Source: Methylicorpusculum oleiharenae
GTDB taxonomy: Bacteria > Pseudomonadota > Gammaproteobacteria > Methylococcales > Methylomonadaceae
Direction of reading: 5' to 3'
DNA: 64,000 nt
Assembly (NCBI RefSeq): GCF_009828925.2
Contig: NZ_WUTY02000001.1
Coordinates: forward strand, 2,758,492 to 2,822,491
Below the pieces are notes generated by a model. That model saw only the letters and a list, made by a program, of their open reading frames with translations, searched no databases and had not been told where the DNA came from. Shown here one piece after another: positions 1-8,573 of this stretch. The first letter of the stretch is position 1. Each line of letters starts with the position of its first letter. The position numbers were made by a program, and so were the translations under genes.

Positions 1-812
1 ATGAAGTCATGCTGGAAGCCGAGCGTTTGGCGAATGCCGGTGTCAAAGAATTGTTGGTGGTCTCTCAGGATACCAGCGCTTATGGTTTGGATCTTAAATA
101 TCAGGAGAGAAACTGGCGCGGCAATGCATACAGAACCCGTTTTTACGATTTGGCCAATGCGTTGGGCGAATTGGATATTTGGGTGAGGATGCATTACGTC
201 TATCCCTACCCCCATGTTGATGAAGTAGTGCCTTTGATGGCTGAAGGTAAAATATTGCCGTATCTGGATGTCCCTTTTCAACATGCCAGCAGCCGAATTC
301 TTAAGTTGATGAAACGTCCCGCTGCTGCTGAAAACAATCTGGAACGCATTAAAGCCTGGCGTAGTGCATGTCCCGATATGACCTTGCGCAGTACTTTCAT
401 CGTGGGTTTTCCGGGAGAAACGGAACAGGAATTTGAAGACTTGCTGCAATTTTTGACCGAAGCGCAGATGGACAGGGTCGGTTGTTTTGCTTACTCGCCG
501 GTTAAAGGTGCGGTAGCCAATGACCTGCCGGATTCGATACCTGAGGAAATCAAACAAGAAAGATTGGCTCGTTTTATGGCGCATCAAGCAGAAATTAGTG
601 CTGACAGGTTGCAACAGAGAGTCGGTCGTGTTGAAACTGTCTTGATTGATGAGGTCGTTGCAGAAGGGGCTGTCGCCAGAAGTAAAGCTGATGCGCCTGA
701 AATCGATGGTCAGGTATTTATTGATGGTGCAACACACCTCAATGTCGGCGAGTGGGTTGATGTTGAAATTGAGGAAGCGGATGAGCATGATTTATGGGCG
801 CATTTAATCTAA
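1..812 (+). CDS. rimO: Ribosomal protein S12 methylthiotransferase RimO (3' part)
   Basis: RimO is the radical-SAM enzyme that adds a methylthio group to the conserved aspartate of ribosomal protein uS12. The reading frame is open from the first base (codons begin at position 3), so the gene starts before the window. About 270 of the usual 440 residues are present. Visible family signatures are [45 protein letters not shown] and [19 protein letters not shown]-terminal TRAM domain ends in [10 protein letters not shown]. The N-terminal UPF0004 domain and the CxxxCxxC cluster motif lie outside the window. Identification is secure. Confidence 0.96.
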   Translation, partial: EVMLEAERLANAGVKELLVVSQDTSAYGLDLKYQERNWRGNAYRTRFYDLANALGELDIWVRMHYVYPYPHVDEVVPLMAEGKILPYLDVPFQHASSRILKLMKRPAAAENNLERIKAWRSACPDMTLRSTFIVGFPGETEQEFEDLLQFLTEAQMDRVGCFAYSPVKGAVANDLPDSIPEEIKQERLARFMAHQAEISADRLQQRVGRVETVLIDEVVAEGAVARSKADAPEIDGQVFIDGATHLNVGEWVDVEIEEADEHDLWAHLI

Positions 813-895
813 AAGCTGCTTTATCGTTATTGTTTTTTGATGCAGATCGAGCTTGTTTGACTCAATAAATAGCCTTCAATTGGGCTGATTGTCGT

Positions 896-917
896 AAATA
901 TGATCTGCATCACACTA
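896..917. promoter_or_regulatory. CRP/Vfr-like binding site
   Basis: The 22-bp stretch agrees with the E. coli CRP consensus at 17 positions, including a TGATC/ATCACA core (TATGATCTGCATCACA). It lies about 150 bp upstream of the small membrane-protein gene at 1064. A second inverted repeat, TAGTAC-GCGA-GTACTA (950-965), lies between them and could be another operator. Binding is inferred from sequence only. Confidence 0.45.
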
Positions 918-1063
918 ATTATATGATTTACTTCATGTTATTGATATTCTAGTACGCGAGTACTATGGCTTTTTAGGGGTTGTTTTCATAGAATTTACTC
1001 CGCACCTAAAAAGGAATTCATTCAATAAGACGGAAAGATGCGAGATTAATTTGAGGCGATTCT

Positions 1064-1267
1064 ATGCAAAAACAGATGAGAAAAAACGTTATTTTTAGTT
1101 GTTTGGTTCTACTGATGTTGCTTGGAGAAAATTCCTCTATGGCCAGTAATGAATTTGCCAATGAGGGCACTGTTCAATCAGTATCCCAGTGGCCAATGGC
1201 TATGTGGTATGGTTTGAGTGTCGTGCTGGCACTCATTGGCTATGTATCCGCCAAATCCAGGCATTAA
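1064..1267 (+). CDS. Small exported or membrane protein, unknown
   Basis: A 67-residue protein with a basic N-terminus, a hydrophobic signal-like stretch (about residues 8-27, ending near SSMA) and a second hydrophobic helix at about residues 46-63 (WYGLSVVLALIGYVSA). It is probably cleaved after the first segment and anchored by the second, or has two membrane helices. A GAGGCG stretch lies just upstream as a possible ribosome site. The gene stands alone between rimO and a terminator-like hairpin, behind a CRP-like site. I recognise no family. The hydrophobic pattern, upstream elements and following hairpin argue that it is a real gene. Confidence 0.6.
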   Translation: MQKQMRKNVIFSCLVLLMLLGENSSMASNEFANEGTVQSVSQWPMAMWYGLSVVLALIGYVSAKSRH

Positions 1268-1274
1268 TTAAGTC

Positions 1275-1308
1275 GAGGCGTTGAGCGAGTGCTCAGCGCC
1301 TCTTTCCT
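1275..1308 (+). terminator. Intrinsic terminator after the small membrane protein
   Basis: A 12-bp stem (1275-1286 with 1291-1302, one G-T pair) with a GAGT tetraloop is followed by TTTCCTT. It lies directly after the stop codon of the gene ending at 1267 and before the convergent YeeE/YedE genes. Confidence 0.7.
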
Positions 1309-1318
1309 TGAAATCCGG

Positions 1319-1729
1319 TTACACTTTCATTTTTCCATGAGCCCAAAAGCCTGCATAAATAGCGCAGACCATAATCAGTGCCTCGGTGTTGCCAAGTCCC
1401 AAGCCAGCAACTGAAGGACCCGGACAGTAACCTGTAATTCCCCAGCCTATGCCGAAAATAGCAGAACCCAAAATGAGAGGTTTATCCAGGGCTGTTCTAC
1501 TGGCAATCACAAACCGCTGAGCCAAAAGAGGCGACGGCTTTTTTAAAATCCGCCTGAAACTGATCATCGTTACCGTTAATGCACCCAACATGACGAATAT
1601 AAGGCTAGGATCCCAATTTCCGGCAATATCCAAAAAACCAAGCACTTTGGCTGGATCAGTCATTTGGCTTAGTGTCAAACCTGCTCCGAAAGTAATCCCG
1701 CACATAAGAGCAATAGCATTATTGTTCAT
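1319..1729 (-). CDS. YeeE/YedE family membrane protein, second half
   Basis: 136 residues, strongly hydrophobic, with about four membrane helices. The signature GITGYCPGPSVAGLGLG carries the conserved cysteine of the YeeE/YedE (sulfur transport) family. It overlaps the upstream partner gene (1726-2157) by 4 bp, so the two are translationally coupled. In this split form the two half-size proteins are thought to form one transporter for a reduced sulfur species such as thiosulfate. No rhodanese or regulator gene is adjacent, so the substrate is an inference from the family. Confidence 0.85.
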   Translation of the reverse strand: MNNNAIALMCGITFGAGLTLSQMTDPAKVLGFLDIAGNWDPSLIFVMLGALTVTMISFRRILKKPSPLLAQRFVIASRTALDKPLILGSAIFGIGWGITGYCPGPSVAGLGLGNTEALIMVCAIYAGFWAHGKMKV

Positions 1730-2157
1730 ACTGAAAGACCTATAATGTGACGCAAAAGATATACGGTTAACATGCCGCTAACAATAAAGGTGAGCGTTGC
1801 CGCAATCGAGCGTTTTGAACGACGCGCAATGCCGCAAACCGCATGACCACTTGTGCAGCCATTAGCCATGCGTGTACCGAAACCGACCAGGAAGCCTCCT
1901 ATGGTCAGTAGGCCATAAGGAAAGCCTTCTCTTATTTTTATCGACTCAGGTATGAGGGCTTTAACAAGCAGGGCGCCCAGAACAAGGCCCAGCAAAAAAA
2001 CGAGACGCCAGAGTATTTCTCCTTTGCTGGGGCTTATCAGGCCACTCATGATGCCGCTAATGCCCGCTATTCGGCCATTAAATAAAAGTAAAAGCGTTGC
2101 TGCGAGACCGATAAGAAGCCCGCCGGAAAATGAGGAAAGAGGGGTAAAGTTATCCAA
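1726..2157 (-). CDS. YeeE/YedE family membrane protein, first half
   Basis: 143 residues with about four membrane helices. It has the family motif GTRMANGCTSGHAVCG, whose cysteines are thought to relay sulfur in YeeE-type thiosulfate importers. A short basic stretch (ARRSKRS) follows the motif. It is the first gene of a two-gene operon, overlapping the next (1319-1729) at ATGA. The upstream region (2158-2300) is AT-rich and probably holds the promoter. Family assignment is firm; the transported sulfur compound is not determined by the sequence. Confidence 0.86.
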   Translation of the reverse strand: MDNFTPLSSFSGGLLIGLAATLLLLFNGRIAGISGIMSGLISPSKGEILWRLVFLLGLVLGALLVKALIPESIKIREGFPYGLLTIGGFLVGFGTRMANGCTSGHAVCGIARRSKRSIAATLTFIVSGMLTVYLLRHIIGLSV

Positions 2158-2308
2158 GACATCACCTATATATTAACAAGTGCTAATACTCTACTATAAA
2201 TTAACGTTCTTGTTGAATAAAATAGATACTTTTTAGATAGAAATGAATAAAGATTCAGCAAAAAATTATGCGTGGGTGTATTTCCGGACGGCTTTATTCT
2301 ATGAAAAC

Positions 2309-2461
2309 GTAACTACTCGTCCGCTTTGAATTGAGGGTGTAGGTGATTTATTTCAAAGGATGCTTGAAAAAGTCCATGTGGCTCTCTCCAACATCTCTGT
2401 TGCAGAAGCCTTTTCAATCAATCCTCCACACCCAATAAAATTGCAGCGGGTGAGCAGATAC
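2309..2461 (+). mobile_element. Family A miniature element, copy A1 (MITE-like)
   Basis: A 153-bp element beginning GTAACTACTCG and ending GAGCAGATAC, so the ends form an imperfect inverted repeat (GTAWCTRCTC, 8 of 10). It is flanked by a perfect 8-bp direct repeat, ATGAAAAC (2301-2308 and 2462-2469), as expected of a target-site duplication. Its reverse complement aligns along nearly its whole length with copy A3 (38907-39060). It has no coding capacity. It occupies most of the 2158-2603 gap between the YeeE/YedE operon and the lipoprotein gene. Confidence 0.85.
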
Positions 2462-2603
2462 ATGAAAACAATTAAAGATGGCATAATAGGGTTAATTAAT
2501 TATGATTTAGCTTGCTATGAATAGCTGTTTAAGTACTTGAATTGAGTGAAGAAAAAGATAATTTCGCGCAGACTATCAATCAGGTTATCCACCTCTCTTA
2601 TAA

Positions 2604-3923
2604 ATGCGCATCAACAAAACTGAACTAATGATTATGACTAGACATTACATAAATAGCAGAGCTTATTTATTTTTCCTCGGCATAGCGGGCATGATTTCTA
2701 TATCCGGTTGTACGAGTTTTGGTAAAGGTATTGCTGAAGCTGTGCTCGAGAAGTCGAATGAACAAGATACGCGGGTTTGTCAGGTTAAAGGTAAAGCATT
2801 TGACGGAATCGAGCCAGGATTGGCCAACAGTTCCAGTAAAACGAAAGTGTTGATGGTTCATGGTGTTGGTGATCGCTTGCCGGGCTATGCTACCGAGTTC
2901 TTTGAGAAACTGGGTGGTGAGCTCAAGGTAACAGCAAAGCAAAGCGCCTATCGGGATATCAAGTTATCGTCACCTTTAGCTCCTAAAAAAGATATGGGTA
3001 ATTTGCGAATTACACGTTTGCAAAATGAGGATGGCAGCAAAGAATTACTTTTTTACGAACTGACTTGGTCGGAAATTACACGTAGCGAAAAAGCCTTGCT
3101 TGATTTTGATAATTCCGGTGAATATTCTTTTCGTCGTGCAGAAGTCAATGACATGATGAAGAAGTTTTCCAATGATACCGGCCCTGATCCTATTATCTAT
3201 TTAGGTGAAAGCAGAAAATATATCCTGATGGCCTTCTCACAGGCATTTTGTTGGATGGGCTTGGGTGGGTGGGAGGATTTACCAAAATCCGGTAAACATA
3301 CCTGCACATCGGATAGGAGTTATGAAAAAAGTCTGAATGATAACTTCGTTTTCATATCCCATAGTTTAGGCAGTCGGATTACAATCGATGGCTTGCAGCG
3401 ATTGGTTTCCATGCTGGATGAGCCTGAAATACACTCCAATGGCGTCTACAAAATCAAGGCGATTGACAGGGTAAGGAACTTTTTACATGATCGTCGATTT
3501 CAAATCTTTATGTTGTCGAACCAACTGCCGATGCTACAGTTGGGGCGGGAATTGCCAAAAGTAACAGGGCAGAACGAAGCTTACTGTGAGCCGGAAGGTG
3601 ATAAATACGAATTGAAGGCAGTCAAAGAAACCTCCATTATTGCTTTCAGTGACCCGAATGATTTACTGAGTTATGCAATACCATACGGATTTGTAGATAA
3701 ATATCTTGATTCCAGGCTGTGCGTTAATGTAACTAACGTAAATATCAATGTTGCCAAAGTGATCGATGCTTTTGGATTTGGAAAAGTTGCCAATCCTCTT
3801 GAAGCACATGTCGGTTATACCAAAGATGACCGGGTAGTTGCGTTAATTGCCGAGGGTATCGGCAATCACCATACTGCCCCCATCGTAAAAGACGGATGTC
3901 AGTGGACTGAAATTGCGGATTAG
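2604..3923 (+). CDS. Lipoprotein with alpha/beta-hydrolase fold, unknown
   Basis: 439 residues. A hydrophobic signal segment ends in a lipobox-like ISGC, so the mature protein is probably lipid-anchored. An alpha/beta-hydrolase pattern follows: VLMVHGVGDRLPG at about residue 94 (strand plus oxyanion-type HG) and VFISHSLGSRITIDGL at about residue 250, where the serine in HSLGS sits at a nucleophile elbow (SxSxGS rather than strict GxSxG). A histidine-bearing C-terminal segment (GNHHTAPIV) could complete a triad. The start is uncertain, since in-frame ATGs at 2628 and 2634 lie nearer the signal peptide. No close family is recognised. A role as esterase or lipase of the cell envelope is an inference. 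Confidence 0.7.
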   Translation: MRINKTELMIMTRHYINSRAYLFFLGIAGMISISGCTSFGKGIAEAVLEKSNEQDTRVCQVKGKAFDGIEPGLANSSSKTKVLMVHGVGDRLPGYATEFFEKLGGELKVTAKQSAYRDIKLSSPLAPKKDMGNLRITRLQNEDGSKELLFYELTWSEITRSEKALLDFDNSGEYSFRRAEVNDMMKKFSNDTGPDPIIYLGESRKYILMAFSQAFCWMGLGGWEDLPKSGKHTCTSDRSYEKSLNDNFVFISHSLGSRITIDGLQRLVSMLDEPEIHSNGVYKIKAIDRVRNFLHDRRFQIFMLSNQLPMLQLGRELPKVTGQNEAYCEPEGDKYELKAVKETSIIAFSDPNDLLSYAIPYGFVDKYLDSRLCVNVTNVNINVAKVIDAFGFGKVANPLEAHVGYTKDDRVVALIAEGIGNHHTAPIVKDGCQWTEIAD

Positions 3924-3932
3924 GATTAATAA

Positions 3933-4011
3933 AATAAGCAGGATAAGACTCCACAGAGACACAGTATTTGTAAGATCGCTGCGTTCTGTGGAGAGATTTG
4001 TCTTGCTTATT
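3933..4011. terminator. Long hairpin between convergent genes
   Basis: A perfect 9-bp stem CTCCACAGA/TCTGTGGAG (3949-3957 with 3985-3993) is nested in an outer stem AATAAGCA/TGCTTATT (3933-3940 with 4004-4011). It lies between the convergent lipoprotein and aqpZ genes and probably stops transcription in both directions. There is no clean U-tract. Confidence 0.4.
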
Positions 4012-4711
4012 ACGCTTGATCTGTGTTCCCTAACCAGCGATAAACGACGCCAGCAAGCAAAGCACCTAAGATAGGCGCGACCCAGAACAGCCATAATTGA
4101 GACAGAGCCCAGTCACCTGCAAAAATTGCGACAGCAGTGCTTCTTGCCGGATTAACTGATGTGTTGGTGACAGGAATACTGATCAAGTGAATCAATGTAA
4201 GCCCTAAGCCAATTGCAATGGGGGCAAAACCTTGGGGAGCTCTGCTGTCAGTACTACCTAAAATGATCATCAAAAACATGAAGGTCATGACGACTTCAGT
4301 GACTAATGCTGCAACAAGACTGTATCCGCCGGGTGAGTGCTCACCGTAACCGTTCGACGCAAAACCGCCGCTCAGATCAAATCCTGCTTTACCTGTTGCA
4401 ATCAGATAGAGAATCGCTGCGCCTGTTATGCCGCCTAAAACCTGAGCTGCGATATAAGGCCCCAGTTCTTTAGCGCCGAACCGGCCTCCCATCCAAAGTC
4501 CAATTGAAACGGCCGGATTAAGGTGACAACCTGAAATATGGCCGATACCATAAGCCATCGTCAAGACGGTCAAGCCGAAAGCGAATGAAACACCCATAAG
4601 TCCGATGCCCACTTCAGGAAAAGCAGCTGCAAGGACTGCGCTGCCGCAACCCCCTAATACCAACCAGAATGTGCCGATAAATTCTGCGCCTAATTTTTTT
4701 GAAAGTGCCAT
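4010..4711 (-). CDS. aqpZ: Aquaporin Z
   Basis: A 233-residue major intrinsic protein that conducts water across the inner membrane. Both hallmark NPA boxes are present (GCHLNPAVS in the first half, TSVNPARS in the second), with six membrane helices and the arginine after the second NPA typical of water-selective pores. The N-terminus [24 protein letters not shown] is characteristic of AqpZ. The ATG at 4711 is preceded by GGGGAA at good spacing. It is monocistronic and convergent with the lipoprotein gene. Identification is secure. Confidence 0.95.
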   Translation of the reverse strand: MALSKKLGAEFIGTFWLVLGGCGSAVLAAAFPEVGIGLMGVSFAFGLTVLTMAYGIGHISGCHLNPAVSIGLWMGGRFGAKELGPYIAAQVLGGITGAAILYLIATGKAGFDLSGGFASNGYGEHSPGGYSLVAALVTEVVMTFMFLMIILGSTDSRAPQGFAPIAIGLGLTLIHLISIPVTNTSVNPARSTAVAIFAGDWALSQLWLFWVAPILGALLAGVVYRWLGNTDQA

Positions 4712-5139
4712 TATTTGTTCCCCTAAAATGTTAGTAATTGTTTTTCTTATGGTTTACTAAGCAAATATGTTAACTACTCTTTTTGCATCCTCCTTCACAC
4801 TTTTTTAATAAATTGGTTGCAATTTATCAGAGTTTAAAATGAGCATCTAGTCATTTGTAAACTTGATTTTATTTTGATTTGTTTTTTGCGCCTGAGCATA
4901 GGCGGCAGAAGGGATTACGCTAGGCGCAAAGACAAAAAATTAAATACCTGGACCGGTAAAGACACAAATTGTTGCGTCTTTACCTATCGATCATTCCGGG
5001 CTGAAGGAGATGGTGGGTAAAAAGTTAAGCAAAAATCGAATCCCTAGCCATTACAAGTACAGTCATTTGACAAGTGATAAGACGTTGACTTGACTCAAGC
5101 AGATACAAGCTGGCAAGGTTGGGCTGGATGAAGTAAAGG
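4712..5139. other. Intergenic region without a recognised gene
   Basis: 428 bp between aqpZ and purN. The only clear structure is a 13-bp inverted repeat with one mismatch (4955-4967 with 4972-4984, GGTAAAGAC arms). It may end the purN transcript, but the nearest T-rich stretch on the minus strand is about 15 nt further on. The aqpZ promoter must lie in the AT-rich part next to 4712. Nothing else was seen. Confidence 0.4.
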
Positions 5140-5715
5140 TTAGCGGGGGGCAATGTCTTTCAATACTTTGATGTAGAGTTCAGCTTCGATGGCCCGAACT
5201 CGCTGACCCAGCGTCTCAATCGTATCACCAGGAAAAACGGGCACTTCTTCCTGTAATAATACGGGGCCTTCATCGTAGGCGCCGTTCACCCAGTGAACAG
5301 ACGCGCCTGAAACCCCATCTCCGGACTGTAAAACCGAAGCGTGAACATAGTCTCCGTATTTACCTTGCCCACCGTGTTTTGGTAGCAGGGAAGGGTGTAT
5401 GTTCAGGATTTTGTCAGCAAACGTCGACAAGGTCAGCGGGCCGATTTTTTTCATGTAACCGGATAACACGACCAGGTCAGTGCGGGATTCAACTAAACAG
5501 TCCCTGATTGCCTGATCTTCATTATCCGGATGGGTTTTGGCGCTGATATGGTGAACTGTAATCTGATTATCGATGCACCATGGGTAAATGGGGGCATCTT
5601 TATTATTGGTAATAAGGATGCCGATTTCATACCCGGCTAATTCGCCTTGACGGATCGCTGTTACTATTTGCCTGGCTGAACTGCCTCCATGGGAAGCGAG
5701 AAAACTTAATTTCAT
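5140..5715 (-). CDS. purN: Phosphoribosylglycinamide formyltransferase
   Basis: 191 residues. It transfers a formyl group from 10-formyl-THF to GAR in purine synthesis. The formyltransferase core shows GYMKKIGP, the catalytic NIHPSLLPKHGGQG (Asn, His) and GASVHWVNGAYDEGPVLLQ with the conserved aspartate. The N-terminus (LASHGGSSARQIV) fits the PurN phosphate-binding loop, although GSNLQ of the enterobacterial enzyme is replaced. It lies 12 bp after lpdA and is the last gene of the aceE-aceF-lpdA-purN run. A purine gene behind pyruvate dehydrogenase is a little unusual and suggests co-transcription. Another small formyltransferase activity is possible but less likely. Confidence 0.85.
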   Translation of the reverse strand: MKLSFLASHGGSSARQIVTAIRQGELAGYEIGILITNNKDAPIYPWCIDNQITVHHISAKTHPDNEDQAIRDCLVESRTDLVVLSGYMKKIGPLTLSTFADKILNIHPSLLPKHGGQGKYGDYVHASVLQSGDGVSGASVHWVNGAYDEGPVLLQEEVPVFPGDTIETLGQRVRAIEAELYIKVLKDIAPR

Positions 5716-5727
5716 ATCAGAGGCCGA

Positions 5728-7161
5728 TCAACGCTTCTTACCGAGGTAAAGGTCGGTAATGGTGCCTGTGACTACTTCGGTTGCAAACGCTAAAGTCTCG
5801 GAAAGCGTGGGGTGAGGGTGAATGGATAAAGCGATATCTTCAGCATCGGCACCCATTTCCAAAGCCAGGACGGCTTCGGCGATCAGATCGCCTGCATGCG
5901 GACCGACAATGCCCGCGCCAATGATACGCCCGGTTCCTTTTTCGCAAAGCACTTTGGTCATGCCTTCACTGCGGCCCATACTCAATGAGCGTCCGCTGGC
6001 AGCCCAAGGGAATACGCCTTTATCATATTCTATGCCTTGTTCTTTGGCTTGGTTTTCGGACAGCCCCATCCACGCAACTTCAGGATCCGTATAAGCTACA
6101 GAAGGAATGGTCATGGCATCGAACGCCGCTTTGTGTCCGGCAATAACTTCGGCAGCGATTTTGCCTTCGTAGACTGCTTTATGAGCGAGCATGGGATTGC
6201 CGACGATATCGCCGATCGCGAAAATATGGGGAAGATTCGTGCGTTGCTGTTTATCGACCGGAATGAAGCCTTGTTCATTGACTTCTATACCCGCGTTTTC
6301 AGCACCGATTTTTTTGCCGTTAGGCCTTCTACCTACTGCCACCAGCACCGCGTTGAAAACTTCTGTTTCTGGTGCTTTGCTACCTTCGAAAGAGACTTTC
6401 AGGCCTTCTTCCTGAGATTCAATTGCTGTGACGCGTGTTTCCAGCCAAATATTGTCGTATTGTTTTTTGATACGGTTTTGTAGAGGCCGGGTCAAGTCTT
6501 TATCACAGCCCGGAATGATTTGATCCATCAGTTCAACAATGCTGATTTTTGAGCCCAGGGCATGGTAAACCGTTGCCATTTCGAGGCCAATAATACCGCC
6601 GCCAACGATCAATAATTTTTCGGGAATAGTCTGCAGATTCAATGCATCAGTCGAATCCCAAAGACGAGGGTCATCATTAGGGAATACAGGTATTTTCGTA
6701 GGTTGAGAGCCGGCTGCGATGATGGCGTTATCAAAGCGAATTACGCGGGTTCCTTCAGCCGATTCCACCTGGACTTCATTGGCGGAGATAAAATGGCCCG
6801 AACCTTGTATTAGCGTAATCTTGCGTTGTTTGATCAGGCTGTCCAATCCTGTGTTGAGGCCCTTGGTGACACTTTCTTTCCAGCTTCTGATTTTGTCCAA
6901 ATCCAGTTGCGGGTGGCCAAACTCGACGCCGTGATGAGCAAACTCCTGTGCCTCATGAATAATCTGCGCCATATGCAGCAAGGCCTTGGAAGGAATACAG
7001 CCGACATTGAGGCAGACGCCGCCCAGAACCGGATACCGTTCAACGAGGATAACTTGTTTACCCAGATCGGCCGCCCTGAAGGCTGCCGTATATCCGCCAG
7101 GGCCGCCGCCCAACACAAGCACTTCTGTTTGTTCATTAGGGGATGCTGCTTTATCGGTCAT
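5728..7161 (-). CDS. lpdA: Dihydrolipoyl dehydrogenase (E3)
   Basis: 477 residues. It reoxidises the dihydrolipoyl groups of the 2-oxoacid dehydrogenase complexes with NAD. The FAD motif is LGGGPGGYTAAFRAADLG. The redox disulfide is in GGVCLNVGCIPSKALL, the NAD site is VGGGIIGLEMATVYHALG, and the active-site His-Glu region is SIHPHPTLSETL. There is no N-terminal lipoyl domain, unlike some neisserial-type enzymes. The ATG at 7161 follows AGGAAC at good spacing. It is third in the aceE-aceF-lpdA order, 93 bp after aceF. Identification is secure. Confidence 0.97.
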   Translation of the reverse strand: MTDKAASPNEQTEVLVLGGGPGGYTAAFRAADLGKQVILVERYPVLGGVCLNVGCIPSKALLHMAQIIHEAQEFAHHGVEFGHPQLDLDKIRSWKESVTKGLNTGLDSLIKQRKITLIQGSGHFISANEVQVESAEGTRVIRFDNAIIAAGSQPTKIPVFPNDDPRLWDSTDALNLQTIPEKLLIVGGGIIGLEMATVYHALGSKISIVELMDQIIPGCDKDLTRPLQNRIKKQYDNIWLETRVTAIESQEEGLKVSFEGSKAPETEVFNAVLVAVGRRPNGKKIGAENAGIEVNEQGFIPVDKQQRTNLPHIFAIGDIVGNPMLAHKAVYEGKIAAEVIAGHKAAFDAMTIPSVAYTDPEVAWMGLSENQAKEQGIEYDKGVFPWAASGRSLSMGRSEGMTKVLCEKGTGRIIGAGIVGPHAGDLIAEAVLALEMGADAEDIALSIHPHPTLSETLAFATEVVTGTITDLYLGKKR

Positions 7162-7254
7162 GAGGTGTTCCTATTTTGGTTCAATGCGATTGCAATCAGG
7201 CAGCCGCGTGTAAAACGAGGGGGTTGCGTCAATCAAAATTATTCAGATGATCAC

Positions 7255-8559
7255 TCAGAGCATGAAACGCCTGATGTCACTCAATAGTTTACTTAGCGTG
7301 ACCATAAACCGGGCGGCTTCTGCGCCATCAATGACGCGGTGGTCGTAGCTTAGATCCAGCGGCAGTATCAATCGCGGCACAAACTGTTTGCCATCCCATA
7401 CCGGTTGCATTTTAGCCCGCGTGATGCCGAGAATGGCCACTTCAGGCGCATTGACTATGGGTGTGAAAGCCGTACCACCGATGCCGCCCAGGCTGGAAAT
7501 AGTCATGCAGCCGCCTTGCATGTCTGTAGGTTTTAGTTTGCCTGCACGAGCTTTTTCGCTGAGTTCGGCCAGTTCGGACGACAATTCGAAAATGGATTTC
7601 TTGTCCACATCACGTAAAACAGGAACCACAAGGCCGTTTGGAGTATCGACAGCAATTCCGATATGACAGTATTTTTTGAAAATCAGGCTACCGGCATCTG
7701 CTGATAATGACGCGTTAAACTGGGGAAATTGCTTCATGACCGTGGCTAGCGCTTTGGTGATGAAAATCAGGCCTGTTAACTTGTTTTCCTTGTTTTCGCT
7801 ATTGATTGATTTACGAAAGTCTTCCAGATCCGTGATATCCGCTTCATCATGATGGGTCACCATCGGCAGGTTTAGCCAGACTCGAGTCAGATTTTGTCCG
7901 GTCAGGCGTTTGATCTTGCTCAAAGGCAATGTTTCAATTTCACCGAACTGAGTAAAATCGACCGCTGGAATCGCGGGTATGCCCACTGTTCCGCCTTGAG
8001 GGGCGGTATTCAAGGTTTGTTTTACATACGATTTGATATCTTCCTTGAGGATACGGCCTTTTCGTCCTGTGCCCTTGGCGATTTTGTATAGATCAATACC
8101 CAGCTCCCTTGCAAATAATCGCACTGCTGGAGTTGCATGGGGTTTTGCCTGGCCGGTGGTATCGATCGAAACCGGTTGAAGGCTTGCAACCGGAGGCGCC
8201 GGAGCTGGTTTTGCCGGTTCAACTGCTGCTTCCGGGATCGGTGCTTCCGCAACCGATGCTACCGGGGCTTCGGCTTTTGGAGTCTGGGCCGGAATAACGG
8301 TCTCGGTTTTCAGACTCTCGCCGGGTTTGAATAAAGCAATGATGTGGCCTTGTGATATTTTATCGCCAACTTTGACTTTGACTTCTACAATGGTTCCTGC
8401 CTGAGTAGAGGGCAAATCCATCGTCGCCTTATCGCTTTCCATCACCGCCAGCGTCTGCTCAGGGGCGATACTATCGCCCGGCTTAATCAGAACTTCAACA
8501 ACTTCGACCTCGGTCGCGCCGCCTAAATCGGGTACTTTAATTTCAATTAAATCACTCAT
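7255..8559 (-). CDS. aceF: Pyruvate dehydrogenase E2, dihydrolipoamide acetyltransferase
   Basis: 434 residues forming the core of the pyruvate dehydrogenase complex. The order is one lipoyl domain (about 1-75, lysine in MESDKATMDLPS), an Ala-Pro-rich linker (about 90-130), an E1/E3-binding domain (about 138-175, ATPAVRLFARELGIDL and GRILKEDI) and the catalytic domain ending in YDHRVIDGAEAARFM with the catalytic histidine. Many gammaproteobacterial AceF proteins have two or three lipoyl domains; this has one. It lies 14 bp after aceE with its own AAGGAACC ribosome site. Identification is secure. Confidence 0.97.
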   Translation of the reverse strand: MSDLIEIKVPDLGGATEVEVVEVLIKPGDSIAPEQTLAVMESDKATMDLPSTQAGTIVEVKVKVGDKISQGHIIALFKPGESLKTETVIPAQTPKAEAPVASVAEAPIPEAAVEPAKPAPAPPVASLQPVSIDTTGQAKPHATPAVRLFARELGIDLYKIAKGTGRKGRILKEDIKSYVKQTLNTAPQGGTVGIPAIPAVDFTQFGEIETLPLSKIKRLTGQNLTRVWLNLPMVTHHDEADITDLEDFRKSINSENKENKLTGLIFITKALATVMKQFPQFNASLSADAGSLIFKKYCHIGIAVDTPNGLVVPVLRDVDKKSIFELSSELAELSEKARAGKLKPTDMQGGCMTISSLGGIGGTAFTPIVNAPEVAILGITRAKMQPVWDGKQFVPRLILPLDLSYDHRVIDGAEAARFMVTLSKLLSDIRRFML

Positions 8560-8573
8560 TTGCCGGTTCCTTG

